DNA from: Neobacillus niacini
GTDB taxonomy: Bacteria > Bacillota > Bacilli > Bacillales > Cytobacillaceae
Direction: 5' to 3'
DNA: 64,000 bases
Assembly (NCBI RefSeq): GCF_023715785.1
Contig: NZ_JAMBOX010000003.1
Span: 308,557-372,556 of the forward strand
Shown here: positions 52,440 to 60,555 of the stretch, in pieces
How the letters are laid out: the number at the start of each line of letters is the position of its first letter
How positions within the stretch are numbered: position 1 is the first letter of the stretch
The notes under the pieces: generated by a model
What the model saw: only the letters and a program-made list of their open reading frames with translations
Databases searched by the model: none
Told to the model about the DNA's origin: nothing
Program-made: the position numbers and the translations under genes

Positions 52440-52982
52440 CTATTCATCATTAGGATTGATGATGGCCAACACTTGATGGTCTTCCCATTTCCCATTAATC
52501 CTGACATTTTTAATGGCGATGCCTTCCTTGTGAAAGCCTGCTTTTTCGAGGACTCTAATGGAGCCGATATTGTGCGGCATAACGCCGGCCTCAATCCGAT
52601 GAAGGTTCAATTCGTCAAACGCATATTGTACAACAAGCTGAGCCGCCTCTGTTGTATATCCTTTGCCATTGTGCTGCTGATCTAAAAAATAACCAATGAA
52701 CGCACTTTGCAGGGAGCCGCGAAGAACTTGAAACAGATTGATGGTTCCAATTAGTTTGTCATCTTCTTTTTTAAAAATCCCAAATTGATACGATTCATCC
52801 CCTTGCCAATCCTTTTGAAAGCTTTTGATTCTTTCCTGTTGTGCTCCAAGTGTATAGAAATCCTCGTTTCGTTCATAGGAAAACTTTTCGAAAAATTTAC
52901 GGTTCTCCTGCTGCAACCCGAGCAGTGCGGCAGCATCCTCTTTTGTAAATGGCCGTACATAAATGTTTTTTCCTGTTAACAT
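52440..52982 (-). CDS. GNAT acetyltransferase, RimJ/RimL type
   Basis: 180 aa. IYVRPFTKEDAAALLGLQQE at the start, FIGYFLDQQHNGKGYTTEAA (acetyl-CoA motif) and LHRIEAGVMPHNIGSIRVLE followed by KAGF are diagnostic of ribosomal-protein/aminoacyl N-acetyltransferases, though many relatives act on antibiotics. First read of three acetyltransferase genes in a row on this strand. Confidence 0.9.
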   Translation of the reverse strand: MLTGKNIYVRPFTKEDAAALLGLQQENRKFFEKFSYERNEDFYTLGAQQERIKSFQKDWQGDESYQFGIFKKEDDKLIGTINLFQVLRGSLQSAFIGYFLDQQHNGKGYTTEAAQLVVQYAFDELNLHRIEAGVMPHNIGSIRVLEKAGFHKEGIAIKNVRINGKWEDHQVLAIINPNDE

Positions 52983-52998
52983 TTTCTTCCCGCCTTAT

Positions 52999-53397
52999 TT
53001 AATACATTTTGTACATTCCGTGGGATTTTGGGTAGGTGTATTGGAAATCAAATTTCTCATAAAGCTTATTTGCCGGTTCGTCAGCGATCAAACTGACATA
53101 GGAGCCGGGGAACGTATTTTTATCAAGGTAATCCATGATTTCCTGCATGATGACCTTGCCGAGTCCCCGGCCTTGGTGACTCGGTTTTACAACAATATCC
53201 ACGACATGAAATACCGTGCCGCCGTCACCGACGACTCGGCCCATCCCAATCAGCGTGTTTGCCTCGTAGATGGAGACGGCAAATAATGAGTTTGAAAGAC
53301 CAATTTCGGCGGCTTCCAGTGACTTTCTGCTGAGCCCGCCTTCAACCCTTAGCTCATTGTATGCTGAAGGGGCTGGTGGCTGGTAAATAATTTTCAT
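52999..53397 (-). CDS. GNAT acetyltransferase
   Basis: 132 aa. VVDIVVKPSHQGRGLGKVIM is the acetyl-CoA motif, with NKLYEKFDFQYT at the C-terminus. Compact form, 16 bases upstream of the RimJ-like gene and 11 bases downstream of another GNAT gene, so all three are likely co-transcribed. Substrate unknown. Confidence 0.88.
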   Translation of the reverse strand: MKIIYQPPAPSAYNELRVEGGLSRKSLEAAEIGLSNSLFAVSIYEANTLIGMGRVVGDGGTVFHVVDIVVKPSHQGRGLGKVIMQEIMDYLDKNTFPGSYVSLIADEPANKLYEKFDFQYTYPKSHGMYKMY

Positions 53398-53408
53398 AGA
53401 AATCTCCT

Positions 53409-53915
53409 TTATTTCAAGTGCAATACCATATGCTCATCATCGTAATAAATGCCATTAATTTTCAAGGCTCTTTCCTCATATCCGTATACTTTAAAGCCCA
53501 GTTTGGTATAAAGTTTTTTCGCCTTTTCATTTCCAGCCGTTACGGTAAGATTGAGTTTTTCAATTTCATCGATGGTTTTTGCTTTATTGATAGCTGCTGC
53601 TAATAAAGCCTCCCCAGTGCCCGTACCTCGTTTGCCAGGCGTGACATACATAGCGAAAATGTTGGCGCGATGGCGGATTTTATATGGTGTTTCTTGTAGC
53701 AGTGTAACGACCCCAATCAGCTTATTTTCGTCAAAGGCGCCGAAGGTAAAGCTCCCGTCGGTTTCGAAGTTCCGCGCTGTCTGTTCGACGGGATTTTCTC
53801 GTTTGATGGCGTCTTCATAACTGGTGAGGAACGCTTCCGGGTTCTGTTGCAATGCCTCAAGCCTAAGAGCCCAATATTGTTCGGCATCTGCTGAATTTAA
53901 TAGTCTAATTTCCAA
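53409..53915 (-). CDS. GNAT acetyltransferase
   Basis: 168 aa. MEIRLLNSADAEQYWALRLE opens, FAMYVTPGKRGTGTGEALLA binds acetyl-CoA and NEKAKKLYTKLGFKVYGYEE closes. It heads the acetyltransferase trio, with 23 bases between its start and the HD-domain gene upstream. Confidence 0.9.
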   Translation of the reverse strand: MEIRLLNSADAEQYWALRLEALQQNPEAFLTSYEDAIKRENPVEQTARNFETDGSFTFGAFDENKLIGVVTLLQETPYKIRHRANIFAMYVTPGKRGTGTGEALLAAAINKAKTIDEIEKLNLTVTAGNEKAKKLYTKLGFKVYGYEERALKINGIYYDDEHMVLHLK

Positions 53916-53938
53916 GTTATTCTCCCCGCCTTCAAAAA

Positions 53939-54475
53939 TTAGTTAAATAACCGCTTAACCTCTTTTTCCAATTCCTCGACTAACGGAAACGATCCGGATG
54001 AACGTAAACTTGCTGCCAAGCTCGTATAATACCATCTCTGATCGTTCTTGCCCCGGTTAAAGCGGTCCCAGACAGCCTCACCGTTTTTCGCGTAATCATC
54101 GATGATCGAGCGGATATTATGGAGCTTGTCTGCACAGGCGACAGCACAAATGTCTTCCGAGGCAGTTTTCAAGAATTCAATGGTATGTTCTTTGCGGTCT
54201 TCCCAGGAAAGCGTCTTTTCCGGCTCCGAACAGCCGGCAACGATTTCTGCAATCACCTGGCCAAATTCGCGCCGAATGTCCCCGATCGTTAGGTCTGTAT
54301 CTTCCACTGTATCATGGAGGATTCCGGCCGCCACCACCTCATCCCGGTAACCCGCCTTCAATAATAGCATGCCAACAGCAACCGGGTGCGTTATATACGG
54401 GATATCCGTCCCTTTTCTGAACTGATGCTGATGGGCTCTGCCCGCAATCTGAAGTGCTTTTTCAATTACATCCAT
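53939..54475 (-). CDS. HD-domain alarmone hydrolase-like protein (SAH/MESH1 type)
   Basis: 178 aa. HQHQFRKGTDIPYITHPVAV (first His), GILHDTVEDTDLT (HD and ED motifs) and CADKLHNIRSI (distal Asp) match the (p)ppGpp hydrolase domain of Rel/Spo proteins. No synthetase or regulatory domain follows, so this is a stand-alone small alarmone hydrolase. Predicted to cleave (p)ppGpp or related pyrophosphates. Confidence 0.88.
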   Translation of the reverse strand: MDVIEKALQIAGRAHQHQFRKGTDIPYITHPVAVGMLLLKAGYRDEVVAAGILHDTVEDTDLTIGDIRREFGQVIAEIVAGCSEPEKTLSWEDRKEHTIEFLKTASEDICAVACADKLHNIRSIIDDYAKNGEAVWDRFNRGKNDQRWYYTSLAASLRSSGSFPLVEELEKEVKRLFN

Positions 54476-54533
54476 TGAAACCCCCTCCTTTTTATAAAAA
54501 TAATTCTACCACTATTTTCCTCCCTGAAGCCAT

Positions 54534-54592
54534 TAAAAAGGAGCCTGCACGAATACAAGCTCCCCTCCTAAATTAGGCTCCTTCCGTTTTTT
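54534..54592 (-). terminator. Terminator-like hairpin at the end of the MFS gene
   Basis: AAAAGGAGCCT and AGGCTCCTT form a 9-bp stem around the stop codon. The minus-strand tail is T-poor, so strength is unsure. Confidence 0.5.
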
Positions 54593-55814
54593 TCATAACA
54601 GTCGAGCCTTTTACTAACGGAACCAAGAAAAGGACACCAACAAGGAATAGCAATGCTGATCCTTCATACATGGCAACAAGCGAAAAAGTCTGCTTCAACC
54701 AGCCGCTCGCGGTCATGGTAATGACCATCGTCCCCATAAACACCGGGTTTAAAATTCCATTCACACGGCCGATAAAAGCCGCATCCGTATTTTTCAAGAT
54801 CATCGTATTGATTCCGATATGGATACATGGCATGAATAAACCAGTAACAAATTGCACTCCTAATGTCAGCCAGAACCATTCGGATAGGCCCAGCATGATA
54901 AAACCAATGACATTCGCAGCCATTCCAATAGCGAGTAGGATTTGAGGCGGCGTTTTCTTCGCCAGACCGACCGTCAGACCGCCACCCAAAATCATTCCTG
55001 CACCAAAAGCGGCCATCAGCCATTGTAGATTTTCCTTCGGTAACCCCAGCTTTTCAGTGACGAGGAAAACCGCTAACGGCTGCGTTAATCCCAATGCCAG
55101 TCCGGCAGCAGCAAAGCAGCCGCCAAGGAGCGTCAATGCCCGGCTGTTTAGCACATACTTGAACCCTGCTTTCATTTCCTGGACAACGGTTGTGTTTTCT
55201 TCCTTTTCCTCTACCACATGATCGGGCGGAAGCAGGAATAATATGGCAGCGGAAAGCAAAAAGGCCACGCCCATAATCGCAATCGCGACATCGATTCCGT
55301 ATCGCTGGTAAACAAAAGTACCAAGAACGGGACCGAGAATCATAAACAACGCGAACATGGTCTGGTAAATCGACATCCCCATTTGGATGAGTTCTTCCCT
55401 TACATGGGTTTTAAACAACTTCATTCCGGACGGCTGAGAAAATTGGGATAAAATCGAAGACACAAGTGTCGCGAAGAAAATCGCCTTCCAGCTGCCAAAG
55501 ACAAGGGCCAGCAGGACGACAAAGATCGAAACGGCACTGAGGAAATCACACCAAATCATCGTCCGTTTAGGCCGCCAACGGTCTGCAAATGTCCCGCCAA
55601 TGAAAGAAAACAAGAAAATCGGGGCAAACTCGGCAACTGAAATCAGCGAAACCGCGACCGGGTCTCCATTCGTCTTTTCGACAACAAAAAGCAAAATTGA
55701 ATAGTTTCTAACCCAAACCCCGATTTGCAGGAAAAACGTCGACAGTAGAATCGTTTGAATGACTCGATTTCGAAATAACGCCCCTATCGTCATTTCAGAA
55801 TTTGTTTGTTCCAT
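54573..55814 (-). CDS. MFS exporter (EntS/Mef-like)
   Basis: 413 aa, 12 predicted helices. FRNRVIQTILLSTFFLQIGV opens and AEFAPIFLFSFIGGTFADRW followed by RPKRTMIW is the family loop 2-3 motif. This branch contains macrolide and siderophore exporters. The ATG at 55814 follows AGGAGG. The 5' leader has a hairpin that hides this ribosome site and a competing one, so synthesis is probably induced, perhaps by a ribosome-targeting drug. Confidence 0.9.
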   Translation of the reverse strand: MEQTNSEMTIGALFRNRVIQTILLSTFFLQIGVWVRNYSILLFVVEKTNGDPVAVSLISVAEFAPIFLFSFIGGTFADRWRPKRTMIWCDFLSAVSIFVVLLALVFGSWKAIFFATLVSSILSQFSQPSGMKLFKTHVREELIQMGMSIYQTMFALFMILGPVLGTFVYQRYGIDVAIAIMGVAFLLSAAILFLLPPDHVVEEKEENTTVVQEMKAGFKYVLNSRALTLLGGCFAAAGLALGLTQPLAVFLVTEKLGLPKENLQWLMAAFGAGMILGGGLTVGLAKKTPPQILLAIGMAANVIGFIMLGLSEWFWLTLGVQFVTGLFMPCIHIGINTMILKNTDAAFIGRVNGILNPVFMGTMVITMTASGWLKQTFSLVAMYEGSALLFLVGVLFLVPLVKGSTVMKKTEGA

Positions 55815-55820
55815 AAAAAA

Positions 55821-55927
55821 CCTCCTGATCCACTCTGGATAGGAGGCAAAACAGGCACCAAAAGGCAAAGTACACTAGGTACTTTTGCCCTCCATTTATA
55901 AAAAAGCCCGCACTAATCCTATCCAGA
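55821..55927 (-). promoter_or_regulatory. Leader with mutually exclusive hairpins hiding the MFS ribosome site
   Basis: CCTCCT-G-ATCC-ACTCT-GGAT-AGGAGG (55821-55846) is a 10-bp hairpin with one bulge that pairs the MFS Shine-Dalgarno. The same arm (TCTGGATAGGA, 55834-55844) can instead pair perfectly over 11 bp with TCCTATCCAGA (55917-55927). A third hairpin, GGCAAAGTAC/GTACTTTTGCC (55864-55889), lies between. This is the design of a translational attenuator. Confidence 0.7.
55875..55895 (-). CDS. Candidate leader peptide MEGKST
   Basis: A six-codon frame ATG...TAG lies inside the middle hairpin of the MFS leader. It lacks a good ribosome site, so its translation is doubtful; if real, drug-stalled ribosomes here would free the downstream ribosome site. 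Confidence 0.3.
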   Translation of the reverse strand: MEGKST

Positions 55928-56105
55928 AAAATGTTCGTTTATTTACGAATGGTTTCTAAAAATAGGACTAGTTCATCATTGGCTTTAAGTCCACCCTTTC
56001 GCAATTTCGTATTACCATATTACTTGATTTGTTTATAAGTTTCAAGAAAATACAATTATTGGAAAGGGAAATTTTAATAGGAGGATTTTCCTAACTAAAA
56101 ATAGC

Positions 56106-56573
56106 CTAGTCCTGTAAATTTTTTTCAAACATGACCATATCCAATGCCCGAATACCATATTCATAAATCGGCTCCGGATATTTTTTGAAAAAGTCTTTTT
56201 TAATTTCGCTTATGCGGAAGCCTGCTTTTTGATAAAAAGCCAAGTTGGCAATACTGGAATTGGCAGTTCCCACTATCATTTTTTGCATACCTTGAGCTCG
56301 GTAAATTTCAAAGGCCTCTTGTAAGATTGTTTTTCCCAGACCCATTCCTCGGAAATTTTGGGCCAATGCCATATTCTTGACCTCTACCACTTGCCCGGGC
56401 TGAAAGGTAAATAGGACCACCCCTGCCGTTTCTCCATCAAAAAGGACCGAGAACATCTCCCCGTCATTGATGTACCCCTTAACGATTTCCTCACTTTCAT
56501 CCGCTAATAGCAGCCATTCCATATACAATTTTCGTTTATCTTGTTCTACTGACTTTAAAACAACTTTTTTCAC
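56106..56573 (-). CDS. GNAT acetyltransferase
   Basis: About 155 aa. VVEVKNMALAQNFRGMGLGK is the acetyl-CoA motif and NLAFYQKAGFRISE the C-terminal motif. The GTG at 56573 has AGGAG eight bases upstream; a GTG nine bases earlier would overlap it. Substrate unknown. Confidence 0.88.
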   Translation of the reverse strand: MKKVVLKSVEQDKRKLYMEWLLLADESEEIVKGYINDGEMFSVLFDGETAGVVLFTFQPGQVVEVKNMALAQNFRGMGLGKTILQEAFEIYRAQGMQKMIVGTANSSIANLAFYQKAGFRISEIKKDFFKKYPEPIYEYGIRALDMVMFEKNLQD

Positions 56574-56638
56574 AGCATACACTCCTATGAACCGTTTTCA
56601 TATATATGGTAATATTATACAAGCAGGTGGTGATAAAT

Positions 56639-56840
56639 ATGGAACCAAAATGGCTAGAATGGGCGAAGCAACTGCAGTCGATCGCCCAGGAAGCTGTTTA
56701 TCCAATGTGAAATTATTGGTGGACAAGCTACCGAAGGAATAGAGACAAGCGGTGTTCAATTCTTTGCGGAACACGAACTGCCGCCGCTATCACCCTCTCG
56801 CATTACGAAGGACCAAATCGGGATTGCGTTGATTAATTAA
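56639..56840 (+). pseudogene. NUDIX hydrolase gene with internal deletion
   Basis: The ATG at 56639 opens MEPKWLEWAKQLQSIAQEAV, the N-terminus of a common ADP-ribose/NUDIX hydrolase, then stops. Directly at the junction (near 56706), in another frame, CEIIGGQATEGIETSGVQFF and AEHELPPLSPSRITKDQIG encode the C-terminus of the same family, ending at 56840. The middle, including the whole NUDIX box, is gone: a deletion of roughly 120 codons. Confidence 0.8.
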
Positions 56841-56872
56841 AAGGGTATGGCGCAGGCGACCATACCTTTTAA
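56841..56872. terminator. Terminator
   Basis: AAAAGGGTATGG and CCATACCTTTT form an 11-bp stem between the NUDIX remnant and the convergent gene. Confidence 0.75.
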
Positions 56873-57168
56873 TTCGCAGGCAAAAATTTAAGAAAATTTT
56901 CTAAGAGTAACCGTTCGATTTTTTTCAACTCAAGACAAGGCTGGTTACCAATTGGATAGGGGTAAATGGTTCGTTTGCAAAGGGGGCAAATTCCCTGCTC
57001 CTTAAAGGTATGGATAATATTGAGCGGCATCGGCGGGTTTGTTCTGGCAATCATGAAATTATATAAGTTTCCCTTTACGGTGAAGTATATTTCTAAGCCA
57101 CTATAACCGCTTGTCTCTCTTACCTTAATCTTTTCCAGTGTTAGATCTTTTACCTTTACTTCTGTCAT
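56869..57168 (-). CDS. Hypothetical protein with Cys pair
   Basis: About 99 aa. LEIYFTVKGNLYNFMIARTN is a beta-rich N-terminal part; CPLCKRTIYPYPIGNQPCLE could form a small zinc or Fe-S site. Family not recognised. The start ATG at 57168 has only a weak ribosome site. Confidence 0.65.
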   Translation of the reverse strand: MTEVKVKDLTLEKIKVRETSGYSGLEIYFTVKGNLYNFMIARTNPPMPLNIIHTFKEQGICPLCKRTIYPYPIGNQPCLELKKIERLLLENFLKFLPAN

Positions 57169-57177
57169 CTTAACCAC

Positions 57178-57452
57178 TGCTTTCCTAATTTTCTCGCCTT
57201 AATCATACCACAATCATAATTTATTGAAAAAATCACCTGTTTTGGTGGGATTAATAAAAATTCACGCAGATAAATTTCTCCACAATCAATATATACTTGG
57301 GTCAATTCGATCAACTCCAATTTCCAGATACCAATAAATTCTCGTTCTATAAAGAAACTCCTTTTTTTAAAAAGAAAGGATATGAATACTCGCCAAGCGC
57401 GATTGGAAACCTAAAGCTGTAGTCAAGAATGCATGATAAACGGGGTGTGGTT
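57178..57452. other. Intergenic region without recognisable feature
   Basis: 275 AT-rich bases between a minus-strand and a plus-strand gene. Promoters for both must lie here, but no clear hexamer pair, repeat or small gene stands out. Confidence 0.4.
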
Positions 57453-57695
57453 ATGGCAGATAGTCTGGAACCAACGGATTACGAAACAGGGTCCGCAATT
57501 CGTACGTTTAACATTATTGATTCAACCGTTGGACCCGAAGGATACGAAGTTCTGTTGGATATTGATTTGGATAGCGGTTTTGACTTGGAGAGCGTAAAAA
57601 TGAAAATCTCTCACGAGGACATGGAAGCTTACGAAACAAAGGATATTCATGAAGCGGTGAAGTACGCGTTGGGATTTTTCGATACTTGGCAATGA
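57453..57695 (+). CDS. Hypothetical acidic protein
   Basis: 80 aa from the ATG at 57453 after GGGGTG. Strongly acidic (IDLDSGFDLESVKMKISHED), with predicted beta-alpha pattern. Not recognised. Confidence 0.65.
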   Translation: MADSLEPTDYETGSAIRTFNIIDSTVGPEGYEVLLDIDLDSGFDLESVKMKISHEDMEAYETKDIHEAVKYALGFFDTWQ

Positions 57696-57733
57696 TTACG
57701 TATAAATGTAGAGCTAACTAAGGAAGCAGCAAT

Positions 57734-57868
57734 GTGAAAAAAGGTGATAAGAAAATCCCGGCCGATGAATTTAATAATCCTGCAACCCAAAGTCCGGCGG
57801 AAAAGACGCTAAAAAATAAGGCGAACATAAAAGATACCACAAGAGGATGGGAAGATGACCGCCTGTAA
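57734..57868 (+). CDS. Small hydrophilic protein
   Basis: 44 aa from a GTG at 57734, AAGGA about ten bases upstream. Highly charged and probably disordered (KKGDKKIPADEF, ending RGWEDDRL). A hairpin terminator overlaps the stop, which supports a real gene. Confidence 0.5.
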   Translation: MKKGDKKIPADEFNNPATQSPAEKTLKNKANIKDTTRGWEDDRL

Positions 57869-57882
57869 AGCGGCGGTCTTTC
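57857..57882 (+). terminator. Terminator of the small gene
   Basis: ACCGCC and GGCGGT arms followed by CTTTCC; weak tail. Confidence 0.5.
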
Positions 57883-57946
57883 CTAAATTAGCTTGGACGA
57901 TGTATATTTATCGACATATTCATCAAACAGTTTTGTGCTGCTAAAC

Positions 57947-59212
57947 TTAATAAGTTAAAATGAAATCCTTGCGCCGGTAGACGCTTAAAACAACCCCTAT
58001 CAAGATTGCATTCACCAGTGTTGGCATTAAACCGTAGCTGATAAACGGCAAAGATATTGAAATGATAGGAAAAACCCCGAACGATGTCGCAAGATGGGTT
58101 GCCAACTGGACAATATACAGTGCCAGTGCTCCAATGAGCAGCAGTTTTCCGTATGAATCTTTTATTTTGAAAGAAACGGCCACCATTCGCACGGCCAGTA
58201 ACGTAAGGATTAGCACTAGCACGATAGCGAACATCCAGCCATAGTGGTAAACAAAACTGACAAAAACAAAATCCGTATGGGCTTCAGGGATAAACTCTTT
58301 GCTGCCTGCATTCCCGAACCATCTTGCCTTAGTCAGTATCTCATGCATCCGACTGTAAAGATATCCAGTACCGTTAGGATCATTGTCAGGATGAAAAAAA
58401 GCAAGCAGCCTTGTTTTTTGATAACTCTTTAGAATATTCCAGAAACTAAAGAGCAGCACCGCCATGCCCCCAGCCATCGCTGTCCAAATGGCCATAACGA
58501 TTTTCCTGTTAAATTTGCTCCACCACATCATCACGAAGACCATCACTGTGTAGATATAAGTATTTACCATGCTTGGCATCGTAACAAACAGACTGAAAGG
58601 AATGGCAAATAACATGATAAACTGCCAAACCTTAAGCCTCTCGCTATTGAAAAAGGAAGCCCAAGCAAAGAACAAGAATGGAATAGCCATCGTACTTTCT
58701 ATTGTTAAAATCGATGGAATTCTTAAGACTGGCGCCCCATTAATCGTCGTGGAAGTAAAAAATCTTAAAATAGTTAATATGAAGATTCCGATCAGGTAAA
58801 ACAGCCAGCCTAACTTCTTCCACTTTCGATAATCAAAAAACATTAGCCCCGCGGCAGCTGCTGCACCGAGAAGGACGGTCATCAATTTGCTAACCGAAAA
58901 ATATCTTTCATCTATATAGCCGAGAGAAATCAGCGGCAAGAATCCAAGGCCGAAAGCCATTACAAGCAGGCCAATCAGTATCCAGTCTACCTTGGGACGA
59001 TGAAGCCTGCTCAGCTGTTCCCCCAGTTTCCCTGGACTCCCCATTTGTTGAACGGCTTTTTCCTCCGCTTGAGATTCTGTTAGTCCTTTTTCTAACCATC
59101 CCTTTTTTGCCTCTTTTATATGATAGGTTAATTCTTCTGCCACATACTTCTTAGCTTCCTTCGATTTTATATGATTAATAACCTCTGTTATAAAAACATG
59201 GCGCTTATTCAT
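57947..59212 (-). CDS. SEDS-family (FtsW/RodA/SpoVE) protein with N-terminal regulatory prefix
   Basis: 421 aa. Residues 1-72 form a soluble helical prefix (DUF1700-like, AEELTYHIKEAKKGWLEKGL), then about ten membrane helices. The region 280-320 contains GTGYLYSRM and PEAHTDFVFVSFVYHYGW; Asp314 aligns with the catalytic Asp of FtsW/RodA peptidoglycan polymerases. Last gene of an operon with an ECF sigma factor and a PadR-like regulator. No partner penicillin-binding protein is adjacent. Confidence 0.85.
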   Translation of the reverse strand: MNKRHVFITEVINHIKSKEAKKYVAEELTYHIKEAKKGWLEKGLTESQAEEKAVQQMGSPGKLGEQLSRLHRPKVDWILIGLLVMAFGLGFLPLISLGYIDERYFSVSKLMTVLLGAAAAAGLMFFDYRKWKKLGWLFYLIGIFILTILRFFTSTTINGAPVLRIPSILTIESTMAIPFLFFAWASFFNSERLKVWQFIMLFAIPFSLFVTMPSMVNTYIYTVMVFVMMWWSKFNRKIVMAIWTAMAGGMAVLLFSFWNILKSYQKTRLLAFFHPDNDPNGTGYLYSRMHEILTKARWFGNAGSKEFIPEAHTDFVFVSFVYHYGWMFAIVLVLILTLLAVRMVAVSFKIKDSYGKLLLIGALALYIVQLATHLATSFGVFPIISISLPFISYGLMPTLVNAILIGVVLSVYRRKDFILTY

Positions 59213-59218
59213 GTAGCT

Positions 59219-59626
59219 TCACCTCTCAAATAATTCTTTCAAAACCAGCCGTTTGTCTTTTTGGCTTCTTTCAGCCTTTTGAAGTCTTTTCAACCCTTTT
59301 TCCTTCAATCGATAATATTTAATCTCCTCTTGCCAATTTGATTGGATCCAGCCGGACTGTTCGAGCTGATGTAATTGGATGTAGAGGAATCCCTCATTGT
59401 CCTCAAATGCCCGAATTCCTCTTCCTCGAAGGAGCTTGGTCAATTCGAAGCCTGTTTTTTCCTGAACGAGTAGCTGTAGGAGAGCAAGAAGCACTTCCTC
59501 CCTTGAATGTTCTTGCTTGCCAATTCTCTCATGGATTTGCTTTTGATGCTGTTCTGTAAACCGCAGCTTGGCAAAGGTGGTTCGATTCATTGACTTTTTT
59601 AAATTCTTCAAACGGTCCTCCATCAT
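59219..59626 (-). CDS. PadR-like regulator
   Basis: 135 aa. Residues 1-40 are basic and helical (RLKNLKKSMNRTTFAKLRFT); residues 42-120 form a winged helix with LLALLQLLVQEKTGFELTKL and a wing ending GWIQSN, typical of PadR. The start overlaps the sigma gene stop (ATGA) and the stop lies seven bases before the SEDS start. It may act as a regulator or an anti-sigma-like partner. Confidence 0.75.
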   Translation of the reverse strand: MMEDRLKNLKKSMNRTTFAKLRFTEQHQKQIHERIGKQEHSREEVLLALLQLLVQEKTGFELTKLLRGRGIRAFEDNEGFLYIQLHQLEQSGWIQSNWQEEIKYYRLKEKGLKRLQKAERSQKDKRLVLKELFER

Positions 59627-60159
59627 TTTCCCTCCAATTGGTCTTTTAGAAGTTCTTTGGCACGCCTTAGCCGCGTTTTCACCGTGTTGCCACTTACGTC
59701 AGTCAACACGGCAATTTCATTAATGAGTAATTCCTCATAATAATATAAATAAATGACTTCCCGATATTTAATCGGCAGCTTCATAATTGCAGTTATTAAC
59801 TCGACATCCTCTTCCTTTTGAATTACAGTCTGCTCGACCATTTCTTTTTTTGTTTCGCTGTGCAAAGGGTCTTCTCCGGTAATAATGACGTTTTTGCTGT
59901 ACCAGCTTTTTAAATAGTCCTTACAGTGGTTAATAGCAATTCTCCAAAGCCATGTTCTTAATTTAGATTTACCGCTATAAGTATGTAAGCTGTTATAGCA
60001 CTTCATAAAAATATCCTGTGTCAGATCTTCGGCGGCAGTCCGATTTTTAACATATGAATAAACAAGCTGGAGAATTTCCTGCCCATATCTTGACATGATT
60101 TCATCGATTAGGACTTCCTTGTTTTCCGTTTCAATCATTTGTACTGTTAGTTCTTCCAA
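59623..60159 (-). CDS. ECF-type RNA polymerase sigma factor
   Basis: 178 aa. Region 2 contains AAEDLTQDIFMKCYNSLHTY then RTWLWRIAINHCKDYLK, and region 4 is LPIKYREVIYLYYYEELLIN then EIAVLTDVSGNTVKTRLRRA. No region 3, so it is an ECF sigma. The start is a TTG eight bases after AGGAGGG. No classic zinc anti-sigma (ZAS) gene is present; the operon instead continues with a PadR-like and a SEDS protein. Confidence 0.92.
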   Translation of the reverse strand: MEELTVQMIETENKEVLIDEIMSRYGQEILQLVYSYVKNRTAAEDLTQDIFMKCYNSLHTYSGKSKLRTWLWRIAINHCKDYLKSWYSKNVIITGEDPLHSETKKEMVEQTVIQKEEDVELITAIMKLPIKYREVIYLYYYEELLINEIAVLTDVSGNTVKTRLRRAKELLKDQLEGK

Positions 60160-60184
60160 TATTAACCCTCCTAGCTAATTCTTA

Positions 60185-60212
60185 GACGATGTAACCATCC
60201 TGAAGGTTTTTA
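60185..60212 (-). promoter_or_regulatory. Probable autoregulatory ECF-sigma promoter
   Basis: On the minus strand TAAAAAC (60212-60206), 17 bp, CGTC (60188-60185) resembles the AAC...CGTC promoters used by Bacillus ECF sigma factors, 26 bases before the sigma gene start. Confidence 0.6.
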
Positions 60213-60266
60213 TTTTTCCTCAAAAAAGTATACATGAGCGACGTTCCCAACCCAACATGGAACAGA

Positions 60267-60292
60267 AAAAAGCAGGGTTGTTCCCCTGCTTC
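60267..60292 (-). terminator. Minus-strand terminator upstream of the sigma gene
   Basis: AAGCAGGG and CCCTGCTT form an 8-bp stem with six T residues on the minus strand. It would stop transcripts from the DUF1801 gene before the sigma operon. Confidence 0.7.
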
Positions 60293-60372
60293 ATTAGCTA
60301 TTGGCTATTTTTTGCAACTTTTTACCTCTTTTAATCGTCTAATATGTAAAAATAAGTAAATAGGGTGATTCC

Positions 60373-60555
60373 ATGAGTATGCAAAGAAGTCCATTTGATT
60401 CAAAGCAGCAAATGGTTCAAAAAATCTATCGGGATACTTTGTATAAAAAAAGGACTAAGAAAGTTGAGCACAATGAGAAGAGAGATATTTCCCTTTTTAT
60501 AGGATTTGTTATCTTTGGCTTCTTTTTATTGGCTATCTTTGAACAATTCCTTTAG
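60373..60555 (+). CDS. Small protein with C-terminal membrane helix
   Basis: 60 aa. A basic N-terminal half (IYRDTLYKKRTKKVEHNEKR) is followed by one hydrophobic helix (about 40-58). AGGGTG lies before the ATG. Not recognised. Confidence 0.6.
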   Translation: MSMQRSPFDSKQQMVQKIYRDTLYKKRTKKVEHNEKRDISLFIGFVIFGFFLLAIFEQFL

